A DNA stretch of 64,000 nucleotides from Lachnoclostridium phytofermentans ISDg (GCF_000018685.1 NC_010001.1:1194001-1258000); one strand, 5' to 3'; counted from the first letter of the stretch, positions 25,024 through 34,374 are shown. Numbers and translations: made by a program. Notes: generated from the sequence alone by a model not told the origin.

Positions 25024-25304
25024 AACTTAAAAACAAAAGGCAAGGAAGAGAAATAGTATATATCGTGGAAGTTTCAGAGAGAGGATGAAAGGTGCGAATC
25101 CTTACAGAAATGATATAGAAGCAGTCTTGGAGCTGTGAACCGAACAGAGTAATCTAAGTAGATTTCACCGGATTTCCACCGTTATAGGGAAAAAGTATCG
25201 GAGCAATCCCGTACTGGTGAGAGCAGAGTAAAATCTGAAATTAGGTGGTAACACGGACAGAATAGTTCGCCCTAAGCTAATCTTTATTAGCTTGGGGCTT
25301 TTTT
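25024..25304 (+). promoter_or_regulatory. T-box riboswitch, alanine-specific
   Basis: T-box AGGTGGTAACACGG at 25243-25256 is followed by a 12-bp terminator (25270-25281 with 25286-25297) and T runs. In the stem I region GGAGCTGTGAACC gives a GCT (Ala) specifier at 25132-25134, matching the synthetase downstream. Low charged tRNA-Ala should switch the gene on. Confidence 0.9.
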
Positions 25305-25341
25305 GTTTTTAAGGACATTAAAAATTGAAAGGAGTATTGCT

Positions 25342-27117
25342 ATGACCGCAAATGAGTTACGAAAAATGTATGTTGACTATTTTAAAGAAAGGGGACATCA
25401 AGAGATAGCGTCTGCATCCCTTCTTCCAGAAAATGATCCGACTGTGTTATTTACTACTGCAGGAATGCATCCTCTAGTTCCATATCTATTAGGGGAGAAT
25501 CATCCAAAAGGAACACGTCTTGTCAGTGTTCAAAAATGTGTACGAACAGGGGATATTGATGAGGTTGGAGATGATACGCATTTGACGTTTTTTGAAATGC
25601 TTGGTAATTGGTCTTTGGGAGAATATTTCAAAGAGGAATCTATTTCTATCAGTTATGATTTTCTAACAACATGTCTTAACATACCGAAAGAAAAGCTTGC
25701 AGTTACCGTCTTTGAGGGGGATGAACTGGTACCGCGTGATGAGGAAGTTTCACAAACGTGGAAAAGTAAAGGTTTACAGGATAATCAGATATTTTACTAT
25801 GGACGTGAGGAAAACTGGTGGGGGCCTGCTGGTCAGACAGGACCATGTGGAACAGATACAGAAATATTCTATGATATGGGTAAACCGTCATGTGGTGTAA
25901 ACTGTGGGCCTGCATGCGATTGCGGAAAATATGTTGAGATATGGAATAATGTTTTTATGCAATATCATAAAAAGCCAGATGGAAGTTATGAAGAAATGAA
26001 GCAGAAAAATGTTGATACGGGAATGGGATTTGAACGAGTATTAACAATTTTAAATGGATACACAAATGTATATGAAACTGAACTTTTTTTACCGGTTAAA
26101 AATAGGTTAGATGAAATCATAGAAGCAAATGAAGCAAAGCTATCAGAAAAAAGTAAACGCATTATATGTGAACATATAAGAGCAGTTACATTTCTATTAG
26201 GTGATCCGAAAATGATAGTTCCTTCAAATTCGGAACAAGGTTATATCTTGAGAAGACTAATTCGAAGAATGATTCGTCATTTGAAACAAGTAAGTATTGA
26301 GAATAATGTGCTATGCAAGTTATCTAAAGTTATTGTTGAACAGTATGGAAGTATCTACGTAGAGTTAAGAGAAAATGAATTATTCATTATGGAGCAGCTA
26401 GAAAAGGAGTATGACTTATTTAGTAAAACATTAGATAGGGGACTGAAAAATGCAAAGCTTTATTTTGATCAAGTTGGAGAGGAAAAGATACTAAACGGTG
26501 AACTTTCCTTTAAACTATATGATACCTTTGGCTTTCCAATAGAGTTTACGATTGAGCTGGCATCAGAGATGGAAATCACTGTAGATGTTGAAGCTTATAA
26601 TCAGAAATTTGCAGAGCATCAGAAAAAATCCAGACAGGGAGCAGAGGTTAAATTCAAGGGAGGCTTGTCGGATCATGGGGAGCAGACGACAAGACTTCAT
26701 ACGGCAACACACCTTTTAAATGGGGCATTACGAACCGTTCTAGGAACTGATGTTTTTCAAAGAGGAAGCAATATTACAGAAGAAAGGTTACGGTTTGATT
26801 TTTCATTTCATAGAAAGCTAACGAAGGAGGAACTTGAAGAGGTCGAAAGAATTGTCAATGAAGCCATTCGTAATCAAATTGATGTGCTATGTGAAGAAAT
26901 GACGGTGAAGGAAGCAAAAGAATTAGGAGCTGTTGGTATCTTTGAGGACAAATATGGAGAAGTCGTAAAAGTGTATATGATTCCTGGATACTCTAAAGAA
27001 ATATGTGGAGGACCACATGTAAAAAATACTTCTGAGCTTAAATCATTTCGGACTGTAAAGGAAGAAGCATCCTCAGCTGGTGTTAGACGAATTAAAGCTG
27101 TGATCGGAAGTAACTAG
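25342..27117 (+). CDS. Short alanyl-tRNA synthetase lacking the C-terminal (C-Ala) domain
   Basis: A 591-residue protein, against roughly 875 for standard bacterial AlaRS. The start at 25342 follows AAAGGAG. The class II catalytic part is present ([44 protein letters not shown] near residue 240). The tRNA-recognition part follows. The editing domain has HTATHLL (HxxxH) and the later ICGGPHV, i.e. the zinc ligands. It ends after [11 protein letters not shown], where the DHHA1/C-Ala module would begin. A cysteine cluster ([11 protein letters not shown], about 188-198) is extra metal-site-like sequence. The Ala T-box upstream argues for a functional, regulated enzyme. It is probably a second AlaRS, an inference because only one is in view. 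Confidence 0.85.
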
Positions 27118-27126
27118 AATAAGAAA

Positions 27127-27175
27127 AAAGCTTGTAGGCTAAAAGATATACTACTCTGTCTGCAAGCTTTCATCT
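27127..27175 (+). terminator. Probable terminator of the AlaRS gene
   Basis: AAAGCTTGTAG (27127-27137) pairs with CTGCAAGCTTT (27160-27170) with a 22-nt loop; the T tract is weak. Confidence 0.5.
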
Positions 27176-27223
27176 TATTAAGAGCGAAAGACAAAATAAA
27201 TAGGGTATTCTGATGAATAGTAC

Positions 27224-27252
27224 TTGAAATTTATGGGAAATAATAGTATAAT
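27224..27252 (+). promoter_or_regulatory. Strong promoter of the leader upstream of the COG3044 ATPase
   Basis: TTGAAA (27224-27229), exactly 17 bp, TATAAT (27247-27252). Confidence 0.8.
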
Positions 27253-27300
27253 AACGATTGTATGTTACTTAAAACGTTCAGTTAAAGGAGGAATTATAAT

Positions 27301-27336
27301 ATGACAAAGAATACATGGATGGTGAATTATAATTAA
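27301..27336 (+). CDS. Putative 11-residue leader peptide
   Basis: ATG at 27301 follows a near-perfect AAAGGAGG (27284-27291) and encodes MTKNTWMVNYN before TAA. Strong promoter, strong RBS and a terminator ten bases after the stop are the form of an attenuator leader. TTCAGTTAA/TTAACTGAA and AATTATAAT/ATTATAATT inverted repeats bracket the ORF and could hide the RBS. Confidence 0.55.
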   Translation: MTKNTWMVNYN

Positions 27337-27345
27337 CTGAATAGG

Positions 27346-27387
27346 GGCATATCTATCTTAGTGGAAAGCTAGATAATGCCATTTTTT
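27346..27387 (+). terminator. First of three tandem terminators
   Basis: GGCAT (27346-27350) with ATGCC (27376-27380) and an inner TATCT-AG/CTAGATA stem with small bulges, then six T's. Confidence 0.65.
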
Positions 27388-27417
27388 AAGTACCTTTATG
27401 AATACTGTTGACTACGG

Positions 27418-27443
27418 GACGCATGTTTGGTGTGTCTTTTTTT
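27418..27443 (+). terminator. Second of three tandem terminators
   Basis: GACGCA (27418-27423) pairs with TGTGTC (27431-27436), followed by seven T's. The stem is short. Confidence 0.5.
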
Positions 27444-27450
27444 GTGCGCG

Positions 27451-27498
27451 AAAATAGCCATAACAAGTAGAGATGAAGCTACTTGTTATGGCTATTTT
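27451..27498. terminator. Third of three tandem terminators, 20-bp perfect stem
   Basis: A perfect 20-bp inverted repeat (27451-27470 with 27479-27498) with an 8-nt loop, A's before and T's after, is able to stop transcription in both directions. Confidence 0.85.
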
Positions 27499-27547
27499 TA
27501 TGCCTAAAAGCAGATCAGACATTTTTGAAAGGAAAGGTGATTAGTGT

Positions 27548-27598
27548 ATGATAACAATGAATCAATTTATGGGAAGAAAATTTATAGGAAATCAATAG
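27548..27598 (+). CDS. Putative 16-residue short ORF before the ATPase
   Basis: ATG at 27548 with GGAAAGGTG upstream encodes MITMNQFMGRKFIGNQ. It ends 26 bases before the ATPase start and may be a second leader ORF or a relic. Confidence 0.3.
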   Translation: MITMNQFMGRKFIGNQ

Positions 27599-27624
27599 TC
27601 ATGTGAAAAAAAGGAGATTATAAT

Positions 27625-29472
27625 TTGAAGAGATTACGTTATTATATATTAAATATGAGCCCAAGTAATGAAAACTATGAAGAAATGTATGAAGGCAGTA
27701 TGCTAGAGACATTTATTGATAAAGACGCAACTAATCACAATCATGCAGTCTATTGGGATGATGAGATTGGATATGAAATTACAAAAAGCAATCGACTTGA
27801 TTTGTCAAAGCCTACCGTTACGATTCACATTCCGATGAAGAATTTACAGATTACTGATACAAGCACAGCAGTACTTGATTATATCTTTCGCTCCTTTATT
27901 CCTTATATTAAGATGCTAAATGAGCTAAATGATAATCGAAAACGGACGGATAAAGAAAATGGTCATTATTATATTTATGAGCCGAATCATAAGGTGCTTA
28001 AGAGGAATGTAATCAGTGCAAATATGATTTCTCAGAAGTATTATACCAATCCAACGAAGAACACGATCATTCCGATAGATGGTGCTGGAGATGTACCAGT
28101 TTATCTATGTGCCAGCATTATGATTCAGGTGCAGTTACCGATAGGTAAGCATAAAAAGTCGGTGCAAATGCTAACAAAGGATTTACCGGATACCGTGAAT
28201 CGATTTATTGAGGAGTTTCATAAGGAAGGGGCTTATGAAGCATTAGAACTAGCAAAGAAGCAAGAAGCAATCAGAACGTGGTTAAAGGAAAATAGATGCC
28301 TCGCATTTGTTGCGAATGGGAGCATACTACCAAGGGAAAAGGGAAGTGACTTGCCAATGCTAGATGCAATTCCATTTCAATCAACGAAAGAGGATGAGGT
28401 AGAAATCATTGGAATCAAGGGAATGGTATTTAAAAAAGGCGTTACTGTTATTACTGGTGGCGGATATTCAGGAAAAAGTACTCTGCTAGATGCGATTAGT
28501 GCAGGTATTTATAATCACATTTCAGGAGATGGAAGAGAGTTTGTGATAACAGATGCTTCCGCAATGAAAATCTCAGCAGAGGATGGAAGAAGTATCCGTC
28601 ACGTGAATTTGTCGCCATTTATTAAATGGATTCCTGGTGGAAATCCCGTGGATTTTTCTACAGAGCATGCCTCGGGTTCGACTTCGCAAGCAGCGAATAT
28701 AATGGAAGCAATTAATTGGGGATGTAAGGCATTAATGATTGATGAAGATAAATCTGCCACGAACTTTATGATTCAAGATCCGATTATGAAAGCACTCATT
28801 GAGAAAGAGCCAATCACACCATTTGTAGAACGTGTTCAGGAGTTATATAAGCAAAGAGGAGTATCAACAATTCTTGTCATAGGGGGGAGTAGTGAGTATC
28901 TTTCGGTTTCGGATCGAATTTATATGATGACGGATTATCAGATTCATCAAGTGACTGAAGATGCAAAACAATTCAGAGAGCAGTGTGCCTATCAGGTTAA
29001 GGAAGAGAAGGAATTCATGGTTGGGCTAGCGGACTGGTCTAATACAGTACAGATGGATGCGAACTATTTAACGACTTATCCAGACGGATCTTCAACAGAG
29101 GTTTTAAAGGTATCAGACTTAGGATTCCTTTTTTTAGGAGAAGAACAGATAGATATCCGCATGATTCATGATATTGTCTCTATTCCACAACTAAATGCAA
29201 TCGTATTTTTATTGCGGAAGCTGATTAATCGGGTGAATCCAATGGAGCGTTTTCAGAAGTTTTCTTTAGAGAAATTAGAGAAGGAAGAGATCGAACCCAA
29301 GTGGATTCACGTAGAAAATGAGGTTACGGAGTTATTAGCTAATGTTATGGAGGAAGGTTTAGAGTCTACTTATTCTCCGTTTTTCACTGAATGCGGTAGA
29401 TGGATGGATCTGCCGAGAAAATATGAAGTGTTAGCAGTGCTTAGCAGAATGAGGATGCAATACTATAGGTGA
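27625..29472 (+). CDS. Predicted ABC-class P-loop ATPase (COG3044/PF09818)
   Basis: A 615-residue soluble protein starting with TTG at 27625 after AAAGGAGA. Walker A is GGGYSGKST (about residue 278-286) and Walker B is ALMIDEDKSATNFM (about residue 372). Around them are conserved stretches typical of this family, such as HASGSTSQAANIMEAI in place of a standard ABC signature. It has no membrane segment and no permease neighbour. The cellular role of this family is not established. Upstream lie a strong promoter, a leader ORF and three terminators, so expression is probably conditional. Confidence 0.8.
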   Translation: MKRLRYYILNMSPSNENYEEMYEGSMLETFIDKDATNHNHAVYWDDEIGYEITKSNRLDLSKPTVTIHIPMKNLQITDTSTAVLDYIFRSFIPYIKMLNELNDNRKRTDKENGHYYIYEPNHKVLKRNVISANMISQKYYTNPTKNTIIPIDGAGDVPVYLCASIMIQVQLPIGKHKKSVQMLTKDLPDTVNRFIEEFHKEGAYEALELAKKQEAIRTWLKENRCLAFVANGSILPREKGSDLPMLDAIPFQSTKEDEVEIIGIKGMVFKKGVTVITGGGYSGKSTLLDAISAGIYNHISGDGREFVITDASAMKISAEDGRSIRHVNLSPFIKWIPGGNPVDFSTEHASGSTSQAANIMEAINWGCKALMIDEDKSATNFMIQDPIMKALIEKEPITPFVERVQELYKQRGVSTILVIGGSSEYLSVSDRIYMMTDYQIHQVTEDAKQFREQCAYQVKEEKEFMVGLADWSNTVQMDANYLTTYPDGSSTEVLKVSDLGFLFLGEEQIDIRMIHDIVSIPQLNAIVFLLRKLINRVNPMERFQKFSLEKLEKEEIEPKWIHVENEVTELLANVMEEGLESTYSPFFTECGRWMDLPRKYEVLAVLSRMRMQYYR

Positions 29473-29599
29473 AAAATTAATCTTTCTTTTCTCTGCGCAG
29501 GAAGGTAATTAAGGTAGTACTTGGTAAAATTGAGCTTTTTATAAAACTGATAAGCTTTGACAAGGTATTATCAAGTATTTAAGAGTAAAAAAATTTAGA

Positions 29600-29645
29600 A
29601 ATAGGCTTATATAGATGTTATTGCATTTATATAAGCTTATTTTGG
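29600..29645 (+). terminator. Terminator after the ATPase gene
   Basis: A 14-bp stem (29600-29613 with 29628-29641) with one G-T pair is followed by a short T tract. The rest of 29473-29810 holds only A/T-rich promoter-like sequence for the next gene. Confidence 0.6.
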
Positions 29646-29810
29646 ATAATAATTGAAAAATAGCTGATATTTTACAATTAAATGGTTAATTAAATATCAA
29701 AATTGCATAATACGACAAAATGTGCTACAATAACATTATAAGAAAAGTATTATCACTCAATTACAGAGCGAATAATTTGATAATTTTAATATAGAACATG
29801 GAGGTAAGTT

Positions 29811-31289
29811 ATGAATATACAATTACAAAACAAATATAAATTATATATCAATGGTGAATGGAAAGATGCATCGGACGGTGCGACTATTAAAACTTACAAT
29901 CCTTCGAATGGAGAATTTTTAGCTGAAATCGCAGATGCTACTAATAATGATGTTGATGAAGCGATTGCAGCTGCTAGAGAAGCTTTTAAAACATGGGGCA
30001 AAACAACTCCTGTTGAAAGAGCTGCCGTATTGAATAAGATAGCAGACATCATCGATGAAAATGCTGAATTTTTAGCAACAGTTGAAACTATGGATAATGG
30101 AAAACCAATTAGAGAAACAACTGGTGCAGATATTCCTTTAGCAGCAGATCATTTTAGATATTTTGCAGGGGTTATTAGAGCAGAAGAGGGTACCTCTACT
30201 ATGATAGATGAAAATACTCTCAACTTAATTCTCAGAGAGCCAATCGGCGTGGTTGGTCAAATTGTTCCATGGAACTTCCCATTTTTAATGGCAGCTTGGA
30301 AGTTAGCTCCAGTACTTGCAGCAGGTGATGTTAGTGTATTTAAACCATCTAGTACAACCTCACTTAGCGTATTGGAATTAATGAGATTAATTGAAAATGT
30401 TGTACCAAAAGGAGTAATTAACATTGTCACTGGTAAAGGTTCTAAGAGCGGTGAATATTTACAACATCACAAAGGACTCGATAAGCTAGCATTTACTGGT
30501 TCCACAGAAGTCGGTAGAGAAGTTGGAATTTCCGCTGCACAGAATCTGATACCTTCCACACTCGAACTTGGCGGTAAGTCCGCAAACATTTTCTTTAGTG
30601 ATGCAGATATGGATATTGCGTTAGAAGGTATCCAATTAGGTATCTTATTTAACCAAGGACAAGTTTGCTCCGCAGGATCAAGAATTTTTGTTCAAGAAGA
30701 TTTCTACGACGAATTTATAGAAAAAGCAATTGCTGCTTTTGAAAAAGTAAAAGTAGGAAATCCACTGGATCCAACAACACAGATGGGTGCTCAAGTAAGT
30801 GAGCAACAATTAAAGAAGATTTTAAGCTATGTTGAGATCGGTAAAAATGAAGGTGCAAAAGTTGCAACAGGTGGCGAACGATTCGTAGAAGGTGACGCTG
30901 TCAACGGTTACTTTATGAAACCTACTTTATTAGTAAATGTAACAAACGATATGAGAGTTGCTAGAGAGGAAATCTTTGGACCAGTAGGTGTTGTTATTAA
31001 ATTTAAGACTATCGATGAAGTGATTGACATGGCAAACGATAGTGATTATGGTTTAGCTGGTGGTGTATTTACAAAAGATATTAATAAGGCAATTAAAGTT
31101 GCTAGAGGTATTAGAACTGGACGTATCTGGGTAAATACCTATAATATCTTCCCAGCTGGAGCATCATTTGGTGGTTATAAAGATTCTGGTATTGGTAGAG
31201 AAACACACAAGGTAATACTCGATCATTATAGTCAAATGAAGAATATTATTATAAATCTAGCTGAAAAGCCAGGTGGAATGTATAGATAA
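29811..31289 (+). CDS. NAD(P)-dependent aldehyde dehydrogenase
   Basis: A 492-residue enzyme of the classical ALDH superfamily, oxidising an aldehyde to the acid with NAD(P)+. Conserved features: PWNFPFLMAAWKLAPVLAAG cofactor-binding region (about 155-175), GSTEVG, catalytic Glu in LELGGKSA (about 255), catalytic Cys in FNQGQVCSAGSR (about 288) and EEIFGPVGVV. The start has GGAGG seven bases upstream. Its codons are more regular than those of neighbouring accessory genes, suggesting good expression. It is monocistronic between terminators. The substrate is not predictable, but the closest classes are acetaldehyde/betaine-aldehyde type enzymes. Confidence 0.93.
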   Translation: MNIQLQNKYKLYINGEWKDASDGATIKTYNPSNGEFLAEIADATNNDVDEAIAAAREAFKTWGKTTPVERAAVLNKIADIIDENAEFLATVETMDNGKPIRETTGADIPLAADHFRYFAGVIRAEEGTSTMIDENTLNLILREPIGVVGQIVPWNFPFLMAAWKLAPVLAAGDVSVFKPSSTTSLSVLELMRLIENVVPKGVINIVTGKGSKSGEYLQHHKGLDKLAFTGSTEVGREVGISAAQNLIPSTLELGGKSANIFFSDADMDIALEGIQLGILFNQGQVCSAGSRIFVQEDFYDEFIEKAIAAFEKVKVGNPLDPTTQMGAQVSEQQLKKILSYVEIGKNEGAKVATGGERFVEGDAVNGYFMKPTLLVNVTNDMRVAREEIFGPVGVVIKFKTIDEVIDMANDSDYGLAGGVFTKDINKAIKVARGIRTGRIWVNTYNIFPAGASFGGYKDSGIGRETHKVILDHYSQMKNIIINLAEKPGGMYR

Positions 31290-31374
31290 TAGGGAACGAT
31301 ACGTTTACCCAGCGTTGTAAAAGGTGAATAATAATATCTTGGAGTAAAGCTCCATCAAAGTAAAAAAAACTGTA

Positions 31375-31420
31375 AAAAATCAGGGAAGAATTTCGTTAGC
31401 GATTTTCTTCCCTGATTTTA
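31375..31420. terminator. Bidirectional terminator
   Basis: AAATCAGGGAAGAA pairs with TTCTTCCCTGATTT around a short loop, with A's before and T's after. It serves the converging aldehyde dehydrogenase and DUF3800 genes. Confidence 0.85.
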
Positions 31421-31472
31421 TGTAAATTTTTCTTATACCTAAATAAAATCGACACTTAAACTTACTAATTAA

Positions 31473-32621
31473 TTAAATATCAAAAAATTGCTTAAGAGTT
31501 TTATATTCCGAATTGTCAAATAAATCTAAATTCCCATCTGTTCCAATTTTAATATTATCTCTACATTTCTTTAACCTTGCCAGCATAGGCATTATAATTG
31601 TTGTTCCATGATTAATAAAATCATATAATTCGTTTTCTTTCGCTGGTATTTTATAGCCTTTTGAAGAACTAGCTATAATAACACCTTCATCTCTTAATTT
31701 TGCAATAATACGTGTGCGAAAATATTGCATACTAACAGCTTTTCCTGTTCGATATTTCAAATTGTTGATAAGTTCTGTTGTAGGTATATATTTTCTTGTA
31801 TCGTTATTTAAAAATTTAGAACATAGATACTTTAATACTATAACTTGATTCATCTGATCTTCATCTGCTGGCTTTTCATATTTACATAAAAATCCTTGAA
31901 TATGCCTCAAACATATATCTGATATTTCATTGTTATGTTCCTCTGATAGAGTGCTTTTCTCAATAATATACTTTGATATTATCCTCGGAAAATGTTCAAT
32001 GCGGATTATTTTTTTATCCAATATCTTTAAATAATCGGGAGCATCTTCTTTTTTAGCTTTTTCATACTCAAAAGATATTGTTCCACTAATAAAACCGGCT
32101 AACTGGATAAGAACATTGTTCTTGCTGTCTTCAAAATAAAATTCTCTTTCACCAAATAAATTCGGTATGTCTTCATTATCTCTTACATAATTGCAAAAGC
32201 TTTTCATATAATCATTACCGCCTATTTCATCCGCACATACAACTAATTTTTTGAAGGCATAACGTAATTCTTTATGTACTAAATTATTTACAAATTTATA
32301 AAATGACTCTTTATACATGAGACCACTATCATTGAATATTTTTTGCTTATCAACAACTACAGAAAATATTTTGAAATCACTCTTCATTAATTCATCCAAT
32401 ATTTTTAGTCTTCTTGCATGGTTTTTAGCTACCGATGATGATTTTATTTCTCCTGTTTGAAAATATTTTTTTCGTATAGCTTCTACTTCGTTTTTGACTG
32501 CATTTAATTTAGCTTCGGTTATCAACACTGCAGTAACTATGAAGTACGTTGAGACTCCATCTTGGTCAAAGTTAAAACCATGATTACCCGATTCATCAGT
32601 AAAAGCGTACATAACTTCCAA
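31473..32621 (-). CDS. DUF3800 protein with C-terminal winged-helix-like region
   Basis: A 382-residue protein. YAFTDESG near the N-terminus and the later VVCADEIGG/LIQLAGFISG pattern identify DUF3800, which has an RNase H-like fold and often occurs in phage-defence or mobile contexts. The last 110 residues (IPTTELINNLKYRTGKAVS, then RTRIIAKLRDEGVIIASS) look like a winged-helix DNA-binding domain. The start is TTG at 32621, seven bases after GGGAGG; the GTG at 32627 abuts the RBS and is too close. It stands alone. Function is unknown; a nuclease role is inference. Confidence 0.75.
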   Translation of the reverse strand: MEVMYAFTDESGNHGFNFDQDGVSTYFIVTAVLITEAKLNAVKNEVEAIRKKYFQTGEIKSSSVAKNHARRLKILDELMKSDFKIFSVVVDKQKIFNDSGLMYKESFYKFVNNLVHKELRYAFKKLVVCADEIGGNDYMKSFCNYVRDNEDIPNLFGEREFYFEDSKNNVLIQLAGFISGTISFEYEKAKKEDAPDYLKILDKKIIRIEHFPRIISKYIIEKSTLSEEHNNEISDICLRHIQGFLCKYEKPADEDQMNQVIVLKYLCSKFLNNDTRKYIPTTELINNLKYRTGKAVSMQYFRTRIIAKLRDEGVIIASSSKGYKIPAKENELYDFINHGTTIIMPMLARLKKCRDNIKIGTDGNLDLFDNSEYKTLKQFFDI

Positions 32622-33081
32622 TACCACACCTCCCTACTAAAATTTAATCTAATAACTTAATTTATAAAGCATTTATTAACGCTGCTTACTTCCTCATAAA
32701 AGCATATTTTGCATAACTTTTAAAACGATCTTAGTACTCTTTGAATAAGTAAAATATAAATTCACTTATAAAATGTGTATCTGGTTCAATGATTACTAAT
32801 ACATTATATTTTCCATATTGGAAACATGCTCTCTTAGTAGATATTTATAAATTTTTAATTGGAATAAGAATAATTAATAAATCATTATTTATAAATCAGT
32901 ATTAATAGGTTGCTACTTTTATGATAATACATATTATACCTTTTATCAACATAATTGTAAGAATATCCCATTTTTTCTTATTAGACTTATTAGTATACGA
33001 AGAGTTAAATTTACCATATACTGAAGTTGTTTATTATAATATAATACAAGGACAAGAAGAATTTATAAAGAAGGAAAAGCA
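32622..33081. other. Divergent A/T-rich intergenic region
   Basis: This holds promoters for the DUF3800 gene (minus) and for nth (plus; TATAAT at 33035-33040). No ORF, strong hairpin or repeat was seen. Confidence 0.5.
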
Positions 33082-33720
33082 ATGATAAATGAATCAATCC
33101 AACAGATATTAATAATATTAGATAAGGAATACGGAACCACCAAGGAAGGATTTTTACACTACGCAGATTGGCAACTATTACTCGCCATCATGCTAAGTGC
33201 GCAAAGTACGGATAAACAAGTAAATGAGGTGTTACCGGGTTTGTGGAATAGATTTTCTTCTATCTGTCAAATGGCAGAAGCACCAGTAGAGGAAATAGAA
33301 GATCAGATTAGATCAATTGGGTTATATAAGAGTAAAGCTAAGAATATGAAGCAATGCTGTAAACAAGTCATCGATGAGTATGGTGGTAAAGTTCCAACAA
33401 CCATTAATGAATTAGTAAAGTTATCTGGAGTTGGAAGAAAGTCAGCTACTTTATTTTTAGCAGACGCTTATGATATACCAGGGGTAACGGTGGATACCCA
33501 TGTTTTGAGAATTGCAAAGCGACTCGGCTGGGCGGAAGGAAAAAATCCAGTACAAGTGGAGCAAGAATTGATGAAGATACTTCCGAAAGAAAACTGGAAT
33601 CGTATTAATTTTCAATTAATCTATCATGGGCGGAGTGTATGTACTGCAAGAAAATGTTATTGCGAACGATGTTTATTAAACCAATGGTGTGAAAAGAAAA
33701 GATGTTGCTATAGATATTGA
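33082..33720 (+). CDS. nth: Endonuclease III
   Basis: A 212-residue DNA glycosylase/AP lyase for oxidised pyrimidines. The helix-hairpin-helix LSGVGRKSATLFL carries the catalytic Lys (about residue 120) and VTVDTHV carries the catalytic Asp. The C-terminus has the 4Fe-4S cluster ligands spaced C-x6-C-x2-C-x5-C (CTARKCYCERCLLNQWC, first, eighth, eleventh and seventeenth positions), as in E. coli Nth. The length is normal. GAAGGAA precedes the ATG. A converging small ORF overlaps its 3' end. Confidence 0.95.
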   Translation: MINESIQQILIILDKEYGTTKEGFLHYADWQLLLAIMLSAQSTDKQVNEVLPGLWNRFSSICQMAEAPVEEIEDQIRSIGLYKSKAKNMKQCCKQVIDEYGGKVPTTINELVKLSGVGRKSATLFLADAYDIPGVTVDTHVLRIAKRLGWAEGKNPVQVEQELMKILPKENWNRINFQLIYHGRSVCTARKCYCERCLLNQWCEKKRCCYRY

Positions 33721-33789
33721 TGAGTCTTTAATAAGGGTGTATAAACCAATAATGAGAAATATGATACCTCCAATTAACATACCTATCAT
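33676..33789 (-). CDS. Putative 37-residue single-helix membrane peptide
   Basis: On the minus strand, ATG at 33789 follows AAAGGAGTGG and encodes MIGMLIGGIIFLIIGLYTLI and then a polar tail ending TPLV. It is one long hydrophobic helix, like small sporulation or toxin-type membrane peptides. It overlaps the nth 3' end by 45 bases. Evidence is composition plus RBS only. Confidence 0.4.
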   Translation of the reverse strand: MIGMLIGGIIFLIIGLYTLIKDSSISIATSFLFTPLV

Positions 33790-34075
33790 GTTATAACCAC
33801 TCCTTTATTAGACTAAATTCTTAATTATGTACAAATAATAATTACTTCACTTAGTATACAATTGAATACTGTGTATGGGGATATTATACATATTAAATTA
33901 AAATCAATATGTTAATCATTAGAATCCAAAATTTAGATATGGAAATAGAAAATGAGATTTAAGATTCTTCGCAATGTTATATCTTGGATGTAGGGCAAAA
34001 CGTAACTAGTAATAAGTTAGTAACAATGAATAACAATGAATCATACATAAAAGTTAGTATCAATGAATACATAAA

Positions 34076-34104
34076 TTGACATAATAGGGTAATTATGTTA
34101 TCAT
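34076..34104 (+). promoter_or_regulatory. Promoter of the second ABC-F leader
   Basis: A consensus TTGACA (34076-34081), 17 bp, TATCAT (34099-34104). The transcript would start near 34111, giving a leader of about 290 nt. Confidence 0.8.
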
Positions 34105-34136
34105 ATATAGAAATATACGTAAAGAGAGGTACTCCG

Positions 34137-34154
34137 ATGAAGCGTTGTCTGTGA
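34137..34154 (+). CDS. Putative 5-residue leader peptide (MKRCL)
   Basis: ATG AAG CGT TGT CTG TGA at 34137-34154 has GAGAGG seven bases upstream. It lies 26 bases into the predicted transcript. Very short ORFs in this place are typical of erm/msr/ABC-F attenuators, where drug-bound ribosomes stall. Confidence 0.45.
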   Translation: MKRCL

Positions 34155-34261
34155 TTGATACAACTGAATATTTATATATATAACCATGCTTTACACATGG
34201 TTAGTTGTTGTGGAAAATCGTAGACAAATAAATTACATTGCTTTAGGAGAACTTCAAAGTT

Positions 34262-34374
34262 CGTATATGATTAATAAACTTACAGCTGGTGGCTGTTAAG
34301 TGAATCATATACTTTATTTCTGCATGTATTTATATGTTTATTAGACCTTTTCCAAACACGGAGAAGGTTTTTTT
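34262..34374 (+). promoter_or_regulatory. Structured leader with terminator: attenuator of the second ABC-F gene
   Basis: GTATATGATT (34263-34272) pairs with AATCATATAC (34303-34312), enclosing a CTTACAGC/GGCTGTTAAG hairpin. Then ACCTTTTCC (34345-34353) pairs with GGAGAAGGT (34360-34368), followed by seven T's. A further hairpin AACCATG/CATGGTT lies near 34183-34203. The terminator ends 27 bases before the gene. Confidence 0.7.

Noticed and set aside
27301..27336. Tryptophan or other amino-acid biosynthesis leader peptide
   Set aside because: It has only one Trp and no run of any amino acid, and no biosynthetic gene follows.
34110..34374. T-box leader for the second ABC-F gene
   Set aside because: No AGGGTGGNACCGCG-type box is present; the leader resembles a drug attenuator instead.
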